From Gaiellasilicea sp963731615 (GTDB lineage: Bacteria; Actinomycetota; Thermoleophilia; Gaiellales; Gaiellaceae): 64,000 nucleotides of DNA. Below, piece by piece: positions 16,192 through 24,124 of this stretch. A program made the translations under genes and the position numbers. The stretch is taken from assembly GCA_963731615.1 (NCBI GenBank), contig CAVSWD010000004.1:73160-137159 (forward strand), given 5' to 3'. Position 1 is the stretch's first letter; each line of letters opens with the position of its first letter. The notes beneath the pieces are model-generated. The model was given only the letters and a program-made list of their open reading frames with translations. It ran no database searches and had not been told where the DNA came from.

Positions 16192-17337
16192 TCAGTCATT
16201 CACCCCCTTTACCGCCCCAAACCTCTTCCCAATCCGTCCAGTGAGAGGAATGTGTTCGGTTTCAATGTCACGCTCACACAGAAGGAACCCGGAGAGTGAG
16301 GCGGTGAATGGCCGCCCCACTCTCCCGGACTTCTCCTCTACTTCTTGGCCGCCGTTTTCGCTCTGCGGGCCGTGCGCGGCTTCGACTTCGACGCCATCGC
16401 CGTTTGCGGTCTCGCCGGTCGGTGCTTTCGGCAGGCCCGCCTGCGTGCGCAGCCTCTCGGCGATCGCCGCGATCTCCTCGGGCGCGTAGTCGGGAGCAAA
16501 CACGGCCGGCTGAGCCGGCAGGTCGTGTGCGGGTGCGCCCTCGGGAGCCTCGTCGATCACCTCGAGCTCTTCTCCCGTCTCGGGGTGCGGCCCGTTGAAG
16601 ACCGCTGCCAGCTCGAGGTAATCACTCGGCGAGAAGCGGTAGAGCCGCAGGTGCTCACCCCGTTTGATGTGCGGCTTGCACTCCGGGATCTTCTCGGTCG
16701 GGATCCGCGGTGCCGGGAACATTTTCATCAGGTTCGCCCCCGTCAGGTTCTCGATCGCACGGGCATACGCGACCTGGTGAACGCCGCCGCGGACGAGCAG
16801 GAACCCGGTGAGTGCACGCGCGGCGGGATGCTCCACCATCTCATACACCTTCAACTTCCCGTTCCGCGCTCCGGTCTCGAGGAAGAAGTTGTGCGTCAGG
16901 TCCTCGACGAGATCGCCCGAAGAGAACACATAATCGCCGTTCCAAGGCCGGCCGAGAGAGTCCTGCGGCAATGCTCCTTGGCCGCCGACGAGGAAGTGAT
17001 GCGGGTTGCCGATCCCCAGCATCGGCTCCAGCGGGCTTCCCGGCCCGCGGCCGTTCGACGTCTTCGTCGGCGTCGCCCCTGTCAGCATCGTGCTGATCGT
17101 CTTGGCAACGAGCTCCACGTGGCCGAACTCTTCGGCAGCGATGTTCGCGACGAGATCGTAGAACGGTCGCGCTCCCTGCTTGTTGCGGAAATTGAACGAC
17201 TGGAACGTGTAGTTCATGAACGTCGACATCTCGCCGAACTTTCCGCCCAGCAGTTCCTGAACGGCAGCTGCGCCCACCGGATCCGGCTCGGAAGGCGGCG
17301 GCAGCTCAATCTGAATACGGTCAATACGTCGAATCAC
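16192..17337 (-). CDS. Manganese (non-haem) catalase, C-terminus probably frameshifted
   Basis: The protein matches the dimanganese catalase family. Metal ligands line up as E36, E70, H73, E154 and H187, with the spacing known from Lactobacillus plantarum catalase; EMSTFMNYTFQSFNFR and AAEEFGHVEL surround the first three. The enzyme disproportionates hydrogen peroxide in the cytoplasm. The annotated frame gives 381 residues, but the last about 65 have atypical codon use. A one-base shift near 16400-16440 would instead end the protein at TAG 16339 with the lysine-rich tail SKPRTARRAKTAAKK, more typical of the family. Start ATG 17337. It is the first gene of an operon with two CxCx4C proteins. 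Confidence 0.87.
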   Translation of the reverse strand: MIRRIDRIQIELPPPSEPDPVGAAAVQELLGGKFGEMSTFMNYTFQSFNFRNKQGARPFYDLVANIAAEEFGHVELVAKTISTMLTGATPTKTSNGRGPGSPLEPMLGIGNPHHFLVGGQGALPQDSLGRPWNGDYVFSSGDLVEDLTHNFFLETGARNGKLKVYEMVEHPAARALTGFLLVRGGVHQVAYARAIENLTGANLMKMFPAPRIPTEKIPECKPHIKRGEHLRLYRFSPSDYLELAAVFNGPHPETGEELEVIDEAPEGAPAHDLPAQPAVFAPDYAPEEIAAIAERLRTQAGLPKAPTGETANGDGVEVEAAHGPQSENGGQEVEEKSGRVGRPFTASLSGFLLCERDIETEHIPLTGRIGKRFGAVKGVND

Positions 17338-17465
17338 GGAAGAGACCCCCTTGTCGCTAACACTCCGGGTCCCGAGTTACCCTCGCCCCGGCGGTGGCTA
17401 AACCGCGGCGTGCGGAGCTCAGCGGGCGATGTTTCACGAGGAGCCAAATCGGCAAGCCGCTTGAC

Positions 17466-18521
17466 GTGCGAGTCGTCGTGGTCGGGGCAACAGGAAACGT
17501 CGGCACCGCGCTCCTGCGTGTGCTAGCTGACGAGGCGGCTGTCGATTCCGTCGTCGGAGTCGCGCGCCGTCTACCCGCGACATCCGCACCAAAGACCGAA
17601 TGGAAAGCCGCGGACATCGGCTCGGATGCGCTCGAACCGATCTTTCAGAGCGCGGACGTGGTGGTGAGCCTCGCCTGGCGGATCCAACCCTCCCGACAGC
17701 TGAACGAGCTCTGGCAGACGAACGTTCACGGTTCCACGCGCGTCTTCGAGGCGGCGGCGCGGTCCGGCGTTCGCGCGCTCGTGTATGCGTCGTCCGTGGG
17801 GGCCTACTCGCCAGGATCAAGAGACCGACGCGTGGACGAGTCGTGGCCGGTCCAGGGCGTGCCGACGAGCTTCTATTCGCGCCACAAAGTCGAAGTCGAG
17901 CGGAGACTGGATCAGTTCGAGCGCGAGCATCCCAAGCTGCGCGTCGTACGGCTGCGGCCCGCGCTGATCTTCCAACGTGCCTCGGCCCAGCAACAGCGAA
18001 GGCTTTTCGCAGGTCCGCTCGTTCCGACGTCCCTCTTGCGCAGGGGGCTACTGCCGGTGGTGCCGGCCGTGCGCGGACTTCGGTTTCAGGCGGTGCACGC
18101 TGAAGACGTCGCCGATGCCTACAGGCGGGCGATCACCGCCGAGGCGCGCGGCGCGTTCAACATCGCGGCCGATCCCGTCCTCGAAGCGGATTCGTTTGCG
18201 GCCGCGCTCGATGCGCGTGGGGTTTCGATCTCGCCACGATTGCTTCGGGCGGGGATGGATCTCGCATGGCGCCTACGCCTGCAACCGAGTGAGCCCGGCT
18301 GGCTCGACATGGGGATGAAAGCGCCCCTCCTCGATACAAGCCGAGCGAGGAGCGAGCTCGGCTGGACACCGCGCCACCATGCGCTCGACACGCTCCGCGA
18401 GCTACTGGAAGGAATCCGCGCGGGCGCCGGAGCCCAAACCCCACCGCTCGACCCGGACGCGGGCGGCCCGCTACGGGCGCGCGAGCTGGCCACCTTCGCC
18501 GGCACACGGGAAGACAGCTAG
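17466..18521 (+). CDS. NAD-dependent epimerase/dehydratase (extended SDR)
   Basis: The 351-residue product from GTG 17466 begins directly with the cofactor-binding strand VRVVVVGATGNVGTALL. The extended-SDR elements follow: VVSLAWRIQP, NVHGSTRVFEAA, LVYASSVGAYSPG and an active-site tyrosine in SFYSRHKVEVER (YxxxK variant). The C-terminal half resembles nucleoside-diphosphate-sugar epimerases (ELGWTPRHHALDTLRELL). Substrate unknown. A GTG at 17394 would add 24 residues without conserved character. It diverges from Mn catalase (about 130 bases) and is convergent with a small gene at 18548. Confidence 0.8.
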   Translation: MRVVVVGATGNVGTALLRVLADEAAVDSVVGVARRLPATSAPKTEWKAADIGSDALEPIFQSADVVVSLAWRIQPSRQLNELWQTNVHGSTRVFEAAARSGVRALVYASSVGAYSPGSRDRRVDESWPVQGVPTSFYSRHKVEVERRLDQFEREHPKLRVVRLRPALIFQRASAQQQRRLFAGPLVPTSLLRRGLLPVVPAVRGLRFQAVHAEDVADAYRRAITAEARGAFNIAADPVLEADSFAAALDARGVSISPRLLRAGMDLAWRLRLQPSEPGWLDMGMKAPLLDTSRARSELGWTPRHHALDTLRELLEGIRAGAGAQTPPLDPDAGGPLRARELATFAGTREDS

Positions 18522-18547
18522 CCGCCGGTCAGCTCGCTGCTCCCCGA

Positions 18548-18784
18548 CTAGCCCAATCGGCCGTCCTGGGCAAGCACCTCCGCCGCGTACTCTTCGAGGT
18601 TCCGCTGTTGGCTCCGGGAGAGGCCACACAACATCGCGAAAGCAACCTCTGGGGTCGTGGCGAGCCTCGCGCTGATCGCCTGCGCCGCCTGCTCGACAAT
18701 CTCTGGAGCCTGCGGTAATGCGAGCTGATCAGCGGCGATCGACCGCGCCGAGACCACGACTCCGTCCGCGAACGTCTCACTCAT
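18548..18784 (-). CDS. Small hypothetical protein coupled to CxCx4C copy 3
   Basis: This 78-residue protein starts at ATG 18784, overlapping the stop of the upstream gene (ATGA). It is acidic and mostly helical, ending LSRSQQRNLEEYAAEVLAQDGRLG. That stretch has some flavour of a short RNA- or DNA-binding helix pair, but no family is recognised. Coupling to the CxCx4C protein suggests a joint role. Expression is supported only by the overlap and by codon usage like its neighbours. Confidence 0.55.
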   Translation of the reverse strand: MSETFADGVVVSARSIAADQLALPQAPEIVEQAAQAISARLATTPEVAFAMLCGLSRSQQRNLEEYAAEVLAQDGRLG

Positions 18785-19188
18785 CTGGCCGCCGTTTCAA
18801 CGCTACGGAGCGGGCGCCGGCGAGGGTCGGCACCGACCGCGTACAGACCGTCGCGGCCGCTCTTCTCGATCACCACGTAACCCGCTGACTCAGCGACCAC
18901 TCGCTCCCCTTCTGATACCTCGTGGCCCTCCTTGACGAAGAAGCGAGTCGGGAAGCGGCGGACTAGCTCGTACTCAGCGACCGTCACTTGTATGCGACCC
19001 GTGCAGTTCGTATCGATGCACTCACACAACACGTCCATCGACTCCGGCACGGCGAGATGGAAGTCGTGGTTGACCGAGTTGATCTGCTCGTTTACCTCAC
19101 GGCGGAGTGCCTGATGAACAACATCGCCGCGGTCATCACGGACGACGGTGACGGTGTCGGCTCCAGCATCCTGCGGTTGTGCGGACAT
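18781..19188 (-). CDS. Small CxCx4C family protein (copy 3 of 3), unknown function
   Basis: This 135-residue protein has the same architecture as the pair beside the catalase: LRREVNEQINSVNHDFHL helix, VLCECIDTNCTGRIQV (CxCx4C), EYELVRRFPTRFFVKEGHEV and the closing strand GYVVIEK. It has an additional charged N-terminus of about 30 residues. It is intact here, which supports the inferred full-length form of the frameshifted copy 1. Start ATG 19188. The stop overlaps the start of a 78-residue partner. About 250 bases upstream contain only two short hairpins (CTTTTGAAAAG at 19331 and CCACG-TAC-CGTGG just after). Confidence 0.75.
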   Translation of the reverse strand: MSAQPQDAGADTVTVVRDDRGDVVHQALRREVNEQINSVNHDFHLAVPESMDVLCECIDTNCTGRIQVTVAEYELVRRFPTRFFVKEGHEVSEGERVVAESAGYVVIEKSGRDGLYAVGADPRRRPLRSVETAAR

Positions 19189-19438
19189 GCGACCCCCTCG
19201 GTCTACGGCACACGACCGGGAGCTCGGACTCAGCCGCCGAGGACTGATCCACGCACTCCGCGCTTGAAACGATCAGCACGCCCACGCTGTCCGTGTGCGA
19301 GCCGCAAGCCATCTTACCCAGAGCTTGACCTTTTGAAAAGACCACGTACCGTGGAAAGCGCGCGAACGTCCGCCGGGCTGCTCATCGCTCCTCCAACCTC
19401 TCGGGCGATCACTTTTTGGGGCGGGAGACGAGCGACAA

Positions 19439-19843
19439 ATGCAGATCGAGGCACCTGAGCGGGCTCGTCAGGCCACGGCGGTAGGCAATGCGATTACGAA
19501 GCTTCACCGCGAGTACTACGGGCGCGGAGCGACGACCACCCGGACTCTCTACCAGCGCAACTTCGTCATCGCCTTCCTGGAAGACATCTATACGCCCCTG
19601 GAGCGCACGTTGATCGACGCGGGCCAGCACGAGGACGTCAGGCACACGCGCCCGGTCTTCCAAGATGCGATGGGGCGCCGGTTCTCCGACGCGGTCGAAG
19701 AGATCACGGGCCGAAAAGTCGTCCAGTTCATGTCCCAGGACAGCTTCGACCCCGACATGGCCGCCGAGATCTTCGTGCTCCAACCGGGAACGGGCGTCGA
19801 CATCGCGCCCGAGAGCGACGGCGACGGCCGCGTGACGCTCTGA
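19439..19843 (+). CDS. DUF2294/MpsC family protein
   Basis: This 134-residue protein has the family pattern VGNAITKLHREYYGRGATTTRT near the N-terminus, FLEDIYTPLERTLIDAGQ, RRFSDAVEEITGRKVVQFMSQD and EIFVLQP at the end. DUF2294 members were linked in Firmicutes to a sodium-translocating, membrane-potential-generating system (MpsC); the soluble protein's role there is unclear. No mpsAB genes are nearby. Start ATG 19439 with GGGAG about 12 bases upstream. A monocistronic unit is likely, between divergent and convergent neighbours. Confidence 0.8.
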   Translation: MQIEAPERARQATAVGNAITKLHREYYGRGATTTRTLYQRNFVIAFLEDIYTPLERTLIDAGQHEDVRHTRPVFQDAMGRRFSDAVEEITGRKVVQFMSQDSFDPDMAAEIFVLQPGTGVDIAPESDGDGRVTL

Positions 19844-19912
19844 GCCCGTGCACCTAGCAACGCGTAGCAGTGAGACTGCTAAGCCGGCGAGCGTGCCGGT
19901 CCCCCAAGGGCT

Positions 19913-20587
19913 CTATCCGGACGAAGCTGTCTCATCGTGCGGCGCGCCGACCGGCTTTGATTCCGGCGAGCCGCGCTGTCGGAGGTAGATCGTGAAGACC
20001 GCCATCGCGCCGACGGCAAGAAACTCCGACTGCCAGTTCTGCAACGTTCGCTCCCAGAAGTCAGCCGACATGACGTAGTCGCCCCAAGCGATCCGCTGCT
20101 CGCCGTGTTCGAGTAGCTCCTCGTTTTCGAAGCGCCAGTTGTTGAGCGACTGACCGAACCACGTCAGCAAGAAGATCGTGCTCATCGCGAGCAGGAGCGA
20201 GTTCTGGAAGATCCAGAGGCGCCAACCTCGCACCTTTGCCCATGCCGGCGCCGTCGCAGGCGCGTAGCGGCCGATCTTCTGCTTCTGATCCGACTCAGGT
20301 CCCGCATCCTCGAGCTGCTTCGACTCATTCGAGCCTCTCTGGACAAGCCAGACGGTGGCAAGGATGAAGAGGGAGAACTGTAAGAACTCCGATTGCCAGT
20401 TCTCGAGCACAGCCCCACCGAAGTCGGGCGAGAAAACGTAGTCCAACCACGACTCTGTTGGCTCCTGGTGCAACTGCTGCCCCGCGTTGTACGCGCGCTG
20501 ACCTGCAAACGACTGGGCTACCAGCGTTGCGAGAAAGATCACGCCGAAGAACACGGCGAGCCCGTTCTCGAAGAGGAAGCGCCTCAA
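19913..20587 (-). CDS. DUF6766 family membrane protein
   Basis: The 224-residue product is taken from TTG 20587 (LRRFLFENGLAVFFGVIFLATL). Two homologous halves each contain the blocks (L/F)xxNWQSEFLQF/LAV and a TM pair: LENWQSEFLQFSLFILATVWLVQRG in the first, LQNWQSEFLAVGAMAVFTIYLRQRG in the second. This is an internal duplication typical of DUF6766. Four helices are predicted. TTG overlaps the stop of a tiny upstream frame (TTGA), which decided the start; a longer reading from 20746 lacks conservation. Function unknown; membrane location. Confidence 0.8.
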   Translation of the reverse strand: MRRFLFENGLAVFFGVIFLATLVAQSFAGQRAYNAGQQLHQEPTESWLDYVFSPDFGGAVLENWQSEFLQFSLFILATVWLVQRGSNESKQLEDAGPESDQKQKIGRYAPATAPAWAKVRGWRLWIFQNSLLLAMSTIFLLTWFGQSLNNWRFENEELLEHGEQRIAWGDYVMSADFWERTLQNWQSEFLAVGAMAVFTIYLRQRGSPESKPVGAPHDETASSG

Positions 20588-20658
20588 TCGACTACCAACC
20601 CCACGACGATCCAAACCACGAGGCCGCCCACGATCATCACCCAGTAGATCGAGAACAT
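20584..20658 (-). CDS. Possible 24-residue membrane peptide
   Basis: ATG 20658 opens a 24-codon frame that is almost entirely one hydrophobic helix (FSIYWVMIVGGLVVWIVVGL), ending in TGA that overlaps the TTG start of DUF6766. Such single-helix micro-proteins occur as leaders of membrane-protein genes. It may be real or may serve only to couple ribosomes to the TTG start. Confidence 0.35.
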   Translation of the reverse strand: MFSIYWVMIVGGLVVWIVVGLVVD

Positions 20659-20790
20659 CGTTCGCACGAAGCGCGGTTTCCCGCGCGTTAGCGGCTGAAA
20701 ACCATCCCCTGACCCAAACGATTGAGCTGGACACGACTGAGCACACGCCCTCTCAAACGTGCGCGTGGGCGACACGGCTTGAACAGGAAA

Positions 20791-20862
20791 GCCGACGCGC
20801 GGATTCGAACCGCGGACCCCTTCATTACGAGTGAAGTGCTCTACCAGCTGAGCTACGTCGGC
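20791..20862 (-). tRNA. tRNA-Thr (anticodon CGT)
   Basis: The reverse strand folds as a full cloverleaf: acceptor GCCGACG/CGTCGGC, D-arm GCTC...GAGC, anticodon stem CTTCA/TGAAG with loop CTCGTAA, and T-arm CGCGG-TTCGAAT-CCGCG. The anticodon CGT reads ACG threonine codons. CCA is not encoded. It lies alone between the DUF6766 region and a GGDEF gene. Confidence 0.95.
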
Positions 20863-20962
20863 GGGGCTTCTAGATTAGCCGGTTCTTCGGTTTCGAGCCC
20901 GACGCGGGGTCAGCTCTGGACCGTCAGCGGTACAGTCGGCCGATGGGAGGTCGTGCGCACAC

Positions 20963-21388
20963 GTGGAGCTAGATGCGCTTACGGGCTTGCAGACTTGCCG
21001 CGCGTGGCAAGCCGCGCTGGAAGGGGAGATCGCGCGAGCCGGAGCTGACGAATCCCCGTCCTCTGTGGCCGTCGTGCTGCTCGACGTCGACCGGATGGGC
21101 GAGTTCAACCACGCACACGGCGTCGAAGCTGGCAACAGATTGCTTGCTGGGATCGCACGAGTGCTGCGAGAGAGCTGCCGACCGACGGACGTCGTTGCTC
21201 GGTGCGGCGGTGAAGAGTTCGCTGTGCTGCTGCTCGGGCGTTCGCGTCACCAGGTCGAGGCTCGGATCGTCCGGATTCAGGCAAGTGTGATCGAGCAGCA
21301 TCCGTGCACGTTCGGCGTTGCGCACTGGAGTCGCGGCGAGAGCGCCGAGCAGGTCGCCTTGCGGGCGGACCTCGCTCTCCGGGGATAG
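20963..21388 (+). CDS. Stand-alone GGDEF domain protein (putative diguanylate cyclase)
   Basis: This 141-residue protein starts at GTG 20963 with GGGAGG upstream. The GGDEF domain begins at once with DALTGLQTCRAWQAAL (DxLTGL opening) and has the metal aspartates D41 and D43 in LLDVDRMGEFN. The active-site loop is RCGGEEFAVLL with the permitted GGEEF variant (residues 82-86). No sensor domain precedes it, and the last helix is shorter than usual (about 165 residues normally), so the protein is minimal. If active it makes cyclic di-GMP from GTP; activity is uncertain because stand-alone domains need partners for dimerisation. Confidence 0.8.
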   Translation: MELDALTGLQTCRAWQAALEGEIARAGADESPSSVAVVLLDVDRMGEFNHAHGVEAGNRLLAGIARVLRESCRPTDVVARCGGEEFAVLLLGRSRHQVEARIVRIQASVIEQHPCTFGVAHWSRGESAEQVALRADLALRG

Positions 21389-21435
21389 CGCCCGAACGCC
21401 CAGGCGGCTCGCTTCATCCGACCGGGGTGTACGAA

Positions 21436-22920
21436 CTATCTGCCGTTGCGCTTGCCCTGCTGCGGCGGCGCAGCGGGGGCGAGGGCCGGACTCAGTGCCG
21501 AACTCGCCGTGGGACTCGGGGTGGAGCTCGAGGTGGGCGCCTGGACGATGCTGACCGGCGGAGTTGAGGGCGTCGGGACGGGGCCTCCACGTGCGGGCTT
21601 CGCCTCGGCGACGAGGACAGGCGCGACAGGCGCCGGTTCGGCGGCGGGCGCCGGCGCGACGGCCGTCTCCGTGGGCATCGCGCCTCTCGAGTTGACGCCG
21701 CGGCCGCCGCCACCCATGCTCTCCGTCGGTGCGGTGGGCGCCGGCTGCGTTGCGGACGGGGCCGGTGCGGCCGGAGCGGCCGCGCTCTCGGTGCGCCTTT
21801 CGTCCCTGCCCTCGTCACTGGTCTTCTCGGCCACGGGCGGTGCTGCGGCGGCCGGCTCCTGCTGCGGCTCGGCCTGCGTCTGCGCCGGCGCGGCCGGCTG
21901 GGCGGGCGGCGCCTCGGGCGCGACTGAGACTGGTGCGGTCGGCGCGGCCGGTGCCGCCGCCGGCGAAACAGCCTGAACAGGCAGCGGCGCGCTGGCCTGC
22001 GGCGCACTGGGCTGCTGCCGCGTGCGCTTCGGCTTGACGGCTGCGGGCTTCGGCTTCGCCGCCGACTTCGCCGGCGCCTCGCCGGCGTGCAGGGACGCCC
22101 CGACCGAGGTCGCAGCGAACGCTGCGGGCTTTGCGGCCACGGGCGGCACGACTGCGTGCTTCGGCGCCGGCGTCCCGTGCTGCGGGCTCGACTCGACCTT
22201 GGGCGCGACCGTCGCAACGGTGCCCGCGGCAGCGGTGACCGCGACGGCAGCTGCGGTCGCCTTGACGGCAGCGCTCCCCGCCAGCAGGGTCTTGGCCGCC
22301 GCAACGAGCGTCCCGAAGTCGACCACGTGCAGGGCGCGCCGGAAGCCCTTGCGCTTCGACTTCTTGATCGTCTCCGGCTGCTCGAGCCCCTGGGCCAGCG
22401 TGCGGCGAGCACGGAAGATCAGCGTCTCGACGGCCGACTGCGAGATCTCGAGCTCCTCCGCGACCTCGCGGTAGGAGAGCCCCTGCCATTCACGCAGCAG
22501 GATCGCGCGGCGCTGCTGCTCGGGCATGGATGCGAGTGCGTCCTCGATCCCGATCAGCTCGTCGCGCTGCCTGCTCGGGCCGGGGACGACTTCCTCGATC
22601 ACGTCGAAGTCGCTCGGGCTCTCGATGCGGCCGCGGCGCCACGACGAGCGTCGGCGCGAAAGACACACGTTCTCGGCGATCTTGAAGAGCCACGCCGACT
22701 CGGCCTCGGGCACGACGCCCCGGCCGAGCGCCCGGAATGCATTCATGAACGTCGTCTGGACGGCATCCTCCGCCTCCTCGCGCGATCCGAGCTGGTGGCG
22801 GCAGTAGCTCTGGATCTTGGCGGCGTGGCGCTCGTAGAGACCGTGGGTCGCCGCCGCGTGGGGCGCGACGCGCGGTGCTTCGACGAGTGAGGCGCGGCCA
22901 ATCGACGGTACGGCTGCCAA
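21436..22920 (-). CDS. ECF sigma factor with long Ala/Pro-rich C-terminal extension
   Basis: The first about 190 residues are an ECF sigma factor. Region 2 lies at about 28-95 (YERHAAKIQSYCRHQLGSREEAEDAVQTTFMNAFRAL), with AWLFKIAENVCLSRRR. Region 4 is a helix-turn-helix at 135-185 (LREWQGLSYREVAEELEISQSAVETLIFRARRTLAQ). A short hydrophobic Ala/Val/Thr-rich stretch (about 210-245) could cross the membrane. It is followed by 250 residues of low-complexity Ala/Pro/Glu. This layout suggests a membrane-tethered sigma factor whose tail reaches outside and replaces a separate anti-sigma factor (inference); no anti-sigma gene is adjacent. Start ATG 22920. Confidence 0.85.
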   Translation of the reverse strand: MAAVPSIGRASLVEAPRVAPHAAATHGLYERHAAKIQSYCRHQLGSREEAEDAVQTTFMNAFRALGRGVVPEAESAWLFKIAENVCLSRRRSSWRRGRIESPSDFDVIEEVVPGPSRQRDELIGIEDALASMPEQQRRAILLREWQGLSYREVAEELEISQSAVETLIFRARRTLAQGLEQPETIKKSKRKGFRRALHVVDFGTLVAAAKTLLAGSAAVKATAAAVAVTAAAGTVATVAPKVESSPQHGTPAPKHAVVPPVAAKPAAFAATSVGASLHAGEAPAKSAAKPKPAAVKPKRTRQQPSAPQASAPLPVQAVSPAAAPAAPTAPVSVAPEAPPAQPAAPAQTQAEPQQEPAAAAPPVAEKTSDEGRDERRTESAAAPAAPAPSATQPAPTAPTESMGGGGRGVNSRGAMPTETAVAPAPAAEPAPVAPVLVAEAKPARGGPVPTPSTPPVSIVQAPTSSSTPSPTASSALSPALAPAAPPQQGKRNGR

Positions 22921-23048
22921 AGCGGGATCCCCTTTGAAGAGACGGCTCGAATAGGCGTCCCGCCCGAACGCCAGTCACAGTGTCGGCAGGCCCACGGGAG
23001 CTGGCAATCCTCGACCGAGGGATCTTTCGGAGCCGAGTAATGCGGGGT

Positions 23049-24124
23049 TCAGATAACCGGAACGCTCGCAAACGCCTGCTGCAAGCGGACAAACAGCGCC
23101 TCGAGGGCGAGCGAGGGATTGAGGTTGAACTCCTCGAGCGTGCGCCACGCGTCGCGCGCGAGCTCGGCGGCGTGTTCCGCGTCGGGAGCGCGCTCCGGGT
23201 CCCGTCGGTGCGAAGCGTCTCGAGCAGATCCGCGTGCACCACCGCCTGCTCCGCGCCTGCGGCGACGACCACGAGGTCGCGATACCAGAACGCCAGCTCC
23301 TCGAGCGAGGCGAGCAGCTCCTCGCGCTCGGCCCCGCGCTGGATCCGGCGAAGGCGCTGCTCCGACTCGCGGGCGGTCAGCTCGACCCCCTCGAACTCGC
23401 CCTCCGCCTCCTCCTTCGCGGCGGCTCCGGCGAGCCGGGCTGACTCAAGCACGACCGCCGCTGCGTCGGCCGGGTCGAGCTCGGGCTCAGCGTAGGGCGA
23501 GCGCGCGACACGGAGGAGCTCCTCGCGCCGGGCTTTCGTGGCGGGATCGAGCAGCCGCTCGGCGCGGTCGAGCCGGCCGCCGGAGACCCGGGCGAGCGCT
23601 CGAGCCTCGGTCTCGGAGAGGCCGGGTGCGCGCTCGGCGAGAAACGCTCGCACAGCCTGCTCGGGTAGGCGGCGGAACGGGACGAGCTGGCAGCGCGAGC
23701 GGATCGTCGGCGGCAGCGGCCCGAGCTCGTCGGCGACGAGCACGATCACGGCGTACGACGGCGGCTCCTCGAGATCCTTCAGCAGCGCGTCGGCCGCATC
23801 CTCGTTCAGCAGCTGGGCGTCGGCGATCACGTAAACGCGACGGTCGCCTTCGTACGGCCGCATGTGCAGGTCGCGGTGGAGGGCGCGAATCTCGTCGATC
23901 CGGATCATCTCGCCGAGCGCCTCCAGCGAGAAGAGATCGGGATGCGTCCCGGCTTCGACGCGCCGCTCGTCGCCGAGCAGAGCCCCCGCAAAGGCCCGCG
24001 CTGCTGCCCGCTTGCCGACACCGGCCGGACCGTGCAGCAGGTAGGCATGTGCCGGCCCTTCCTTCAGCGCCGCGGTCAGCAGCCGCCGCGCCTCGGGCTG
24101 GTCACGCAGGTCGTCGAAGCTCAT
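23049..24124 (-). CDS. holB: DNA polymerase III delta' subunit, frameshifted near 23196
   Basis: The protein from ATG 24124 has the clamp-loader AAA core: HAYLLHGPAGVGKRAAARAFAGALL (Walker A), IDEIRALHRDLHMRPYEGDRRVYVI, NEDAADALLKDLEEPP and PTIRSRCQLVPFRRLP (SRC motif). DnaX-complex delta' assembles the sliding clamp loader. The reading frame is lost after HADLLETLRTDG. One extra G in the CCGGG run at about 23194-23198 restores a normal tail with WRTLEEFNLNPSLALEALF and a stop at TGA 23049. The uncorrected frame runs into the sigma gene. The start overlaps the end of tmk by 23 bases, the usual tmk-holB arrangement. Confidence 0.88.
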
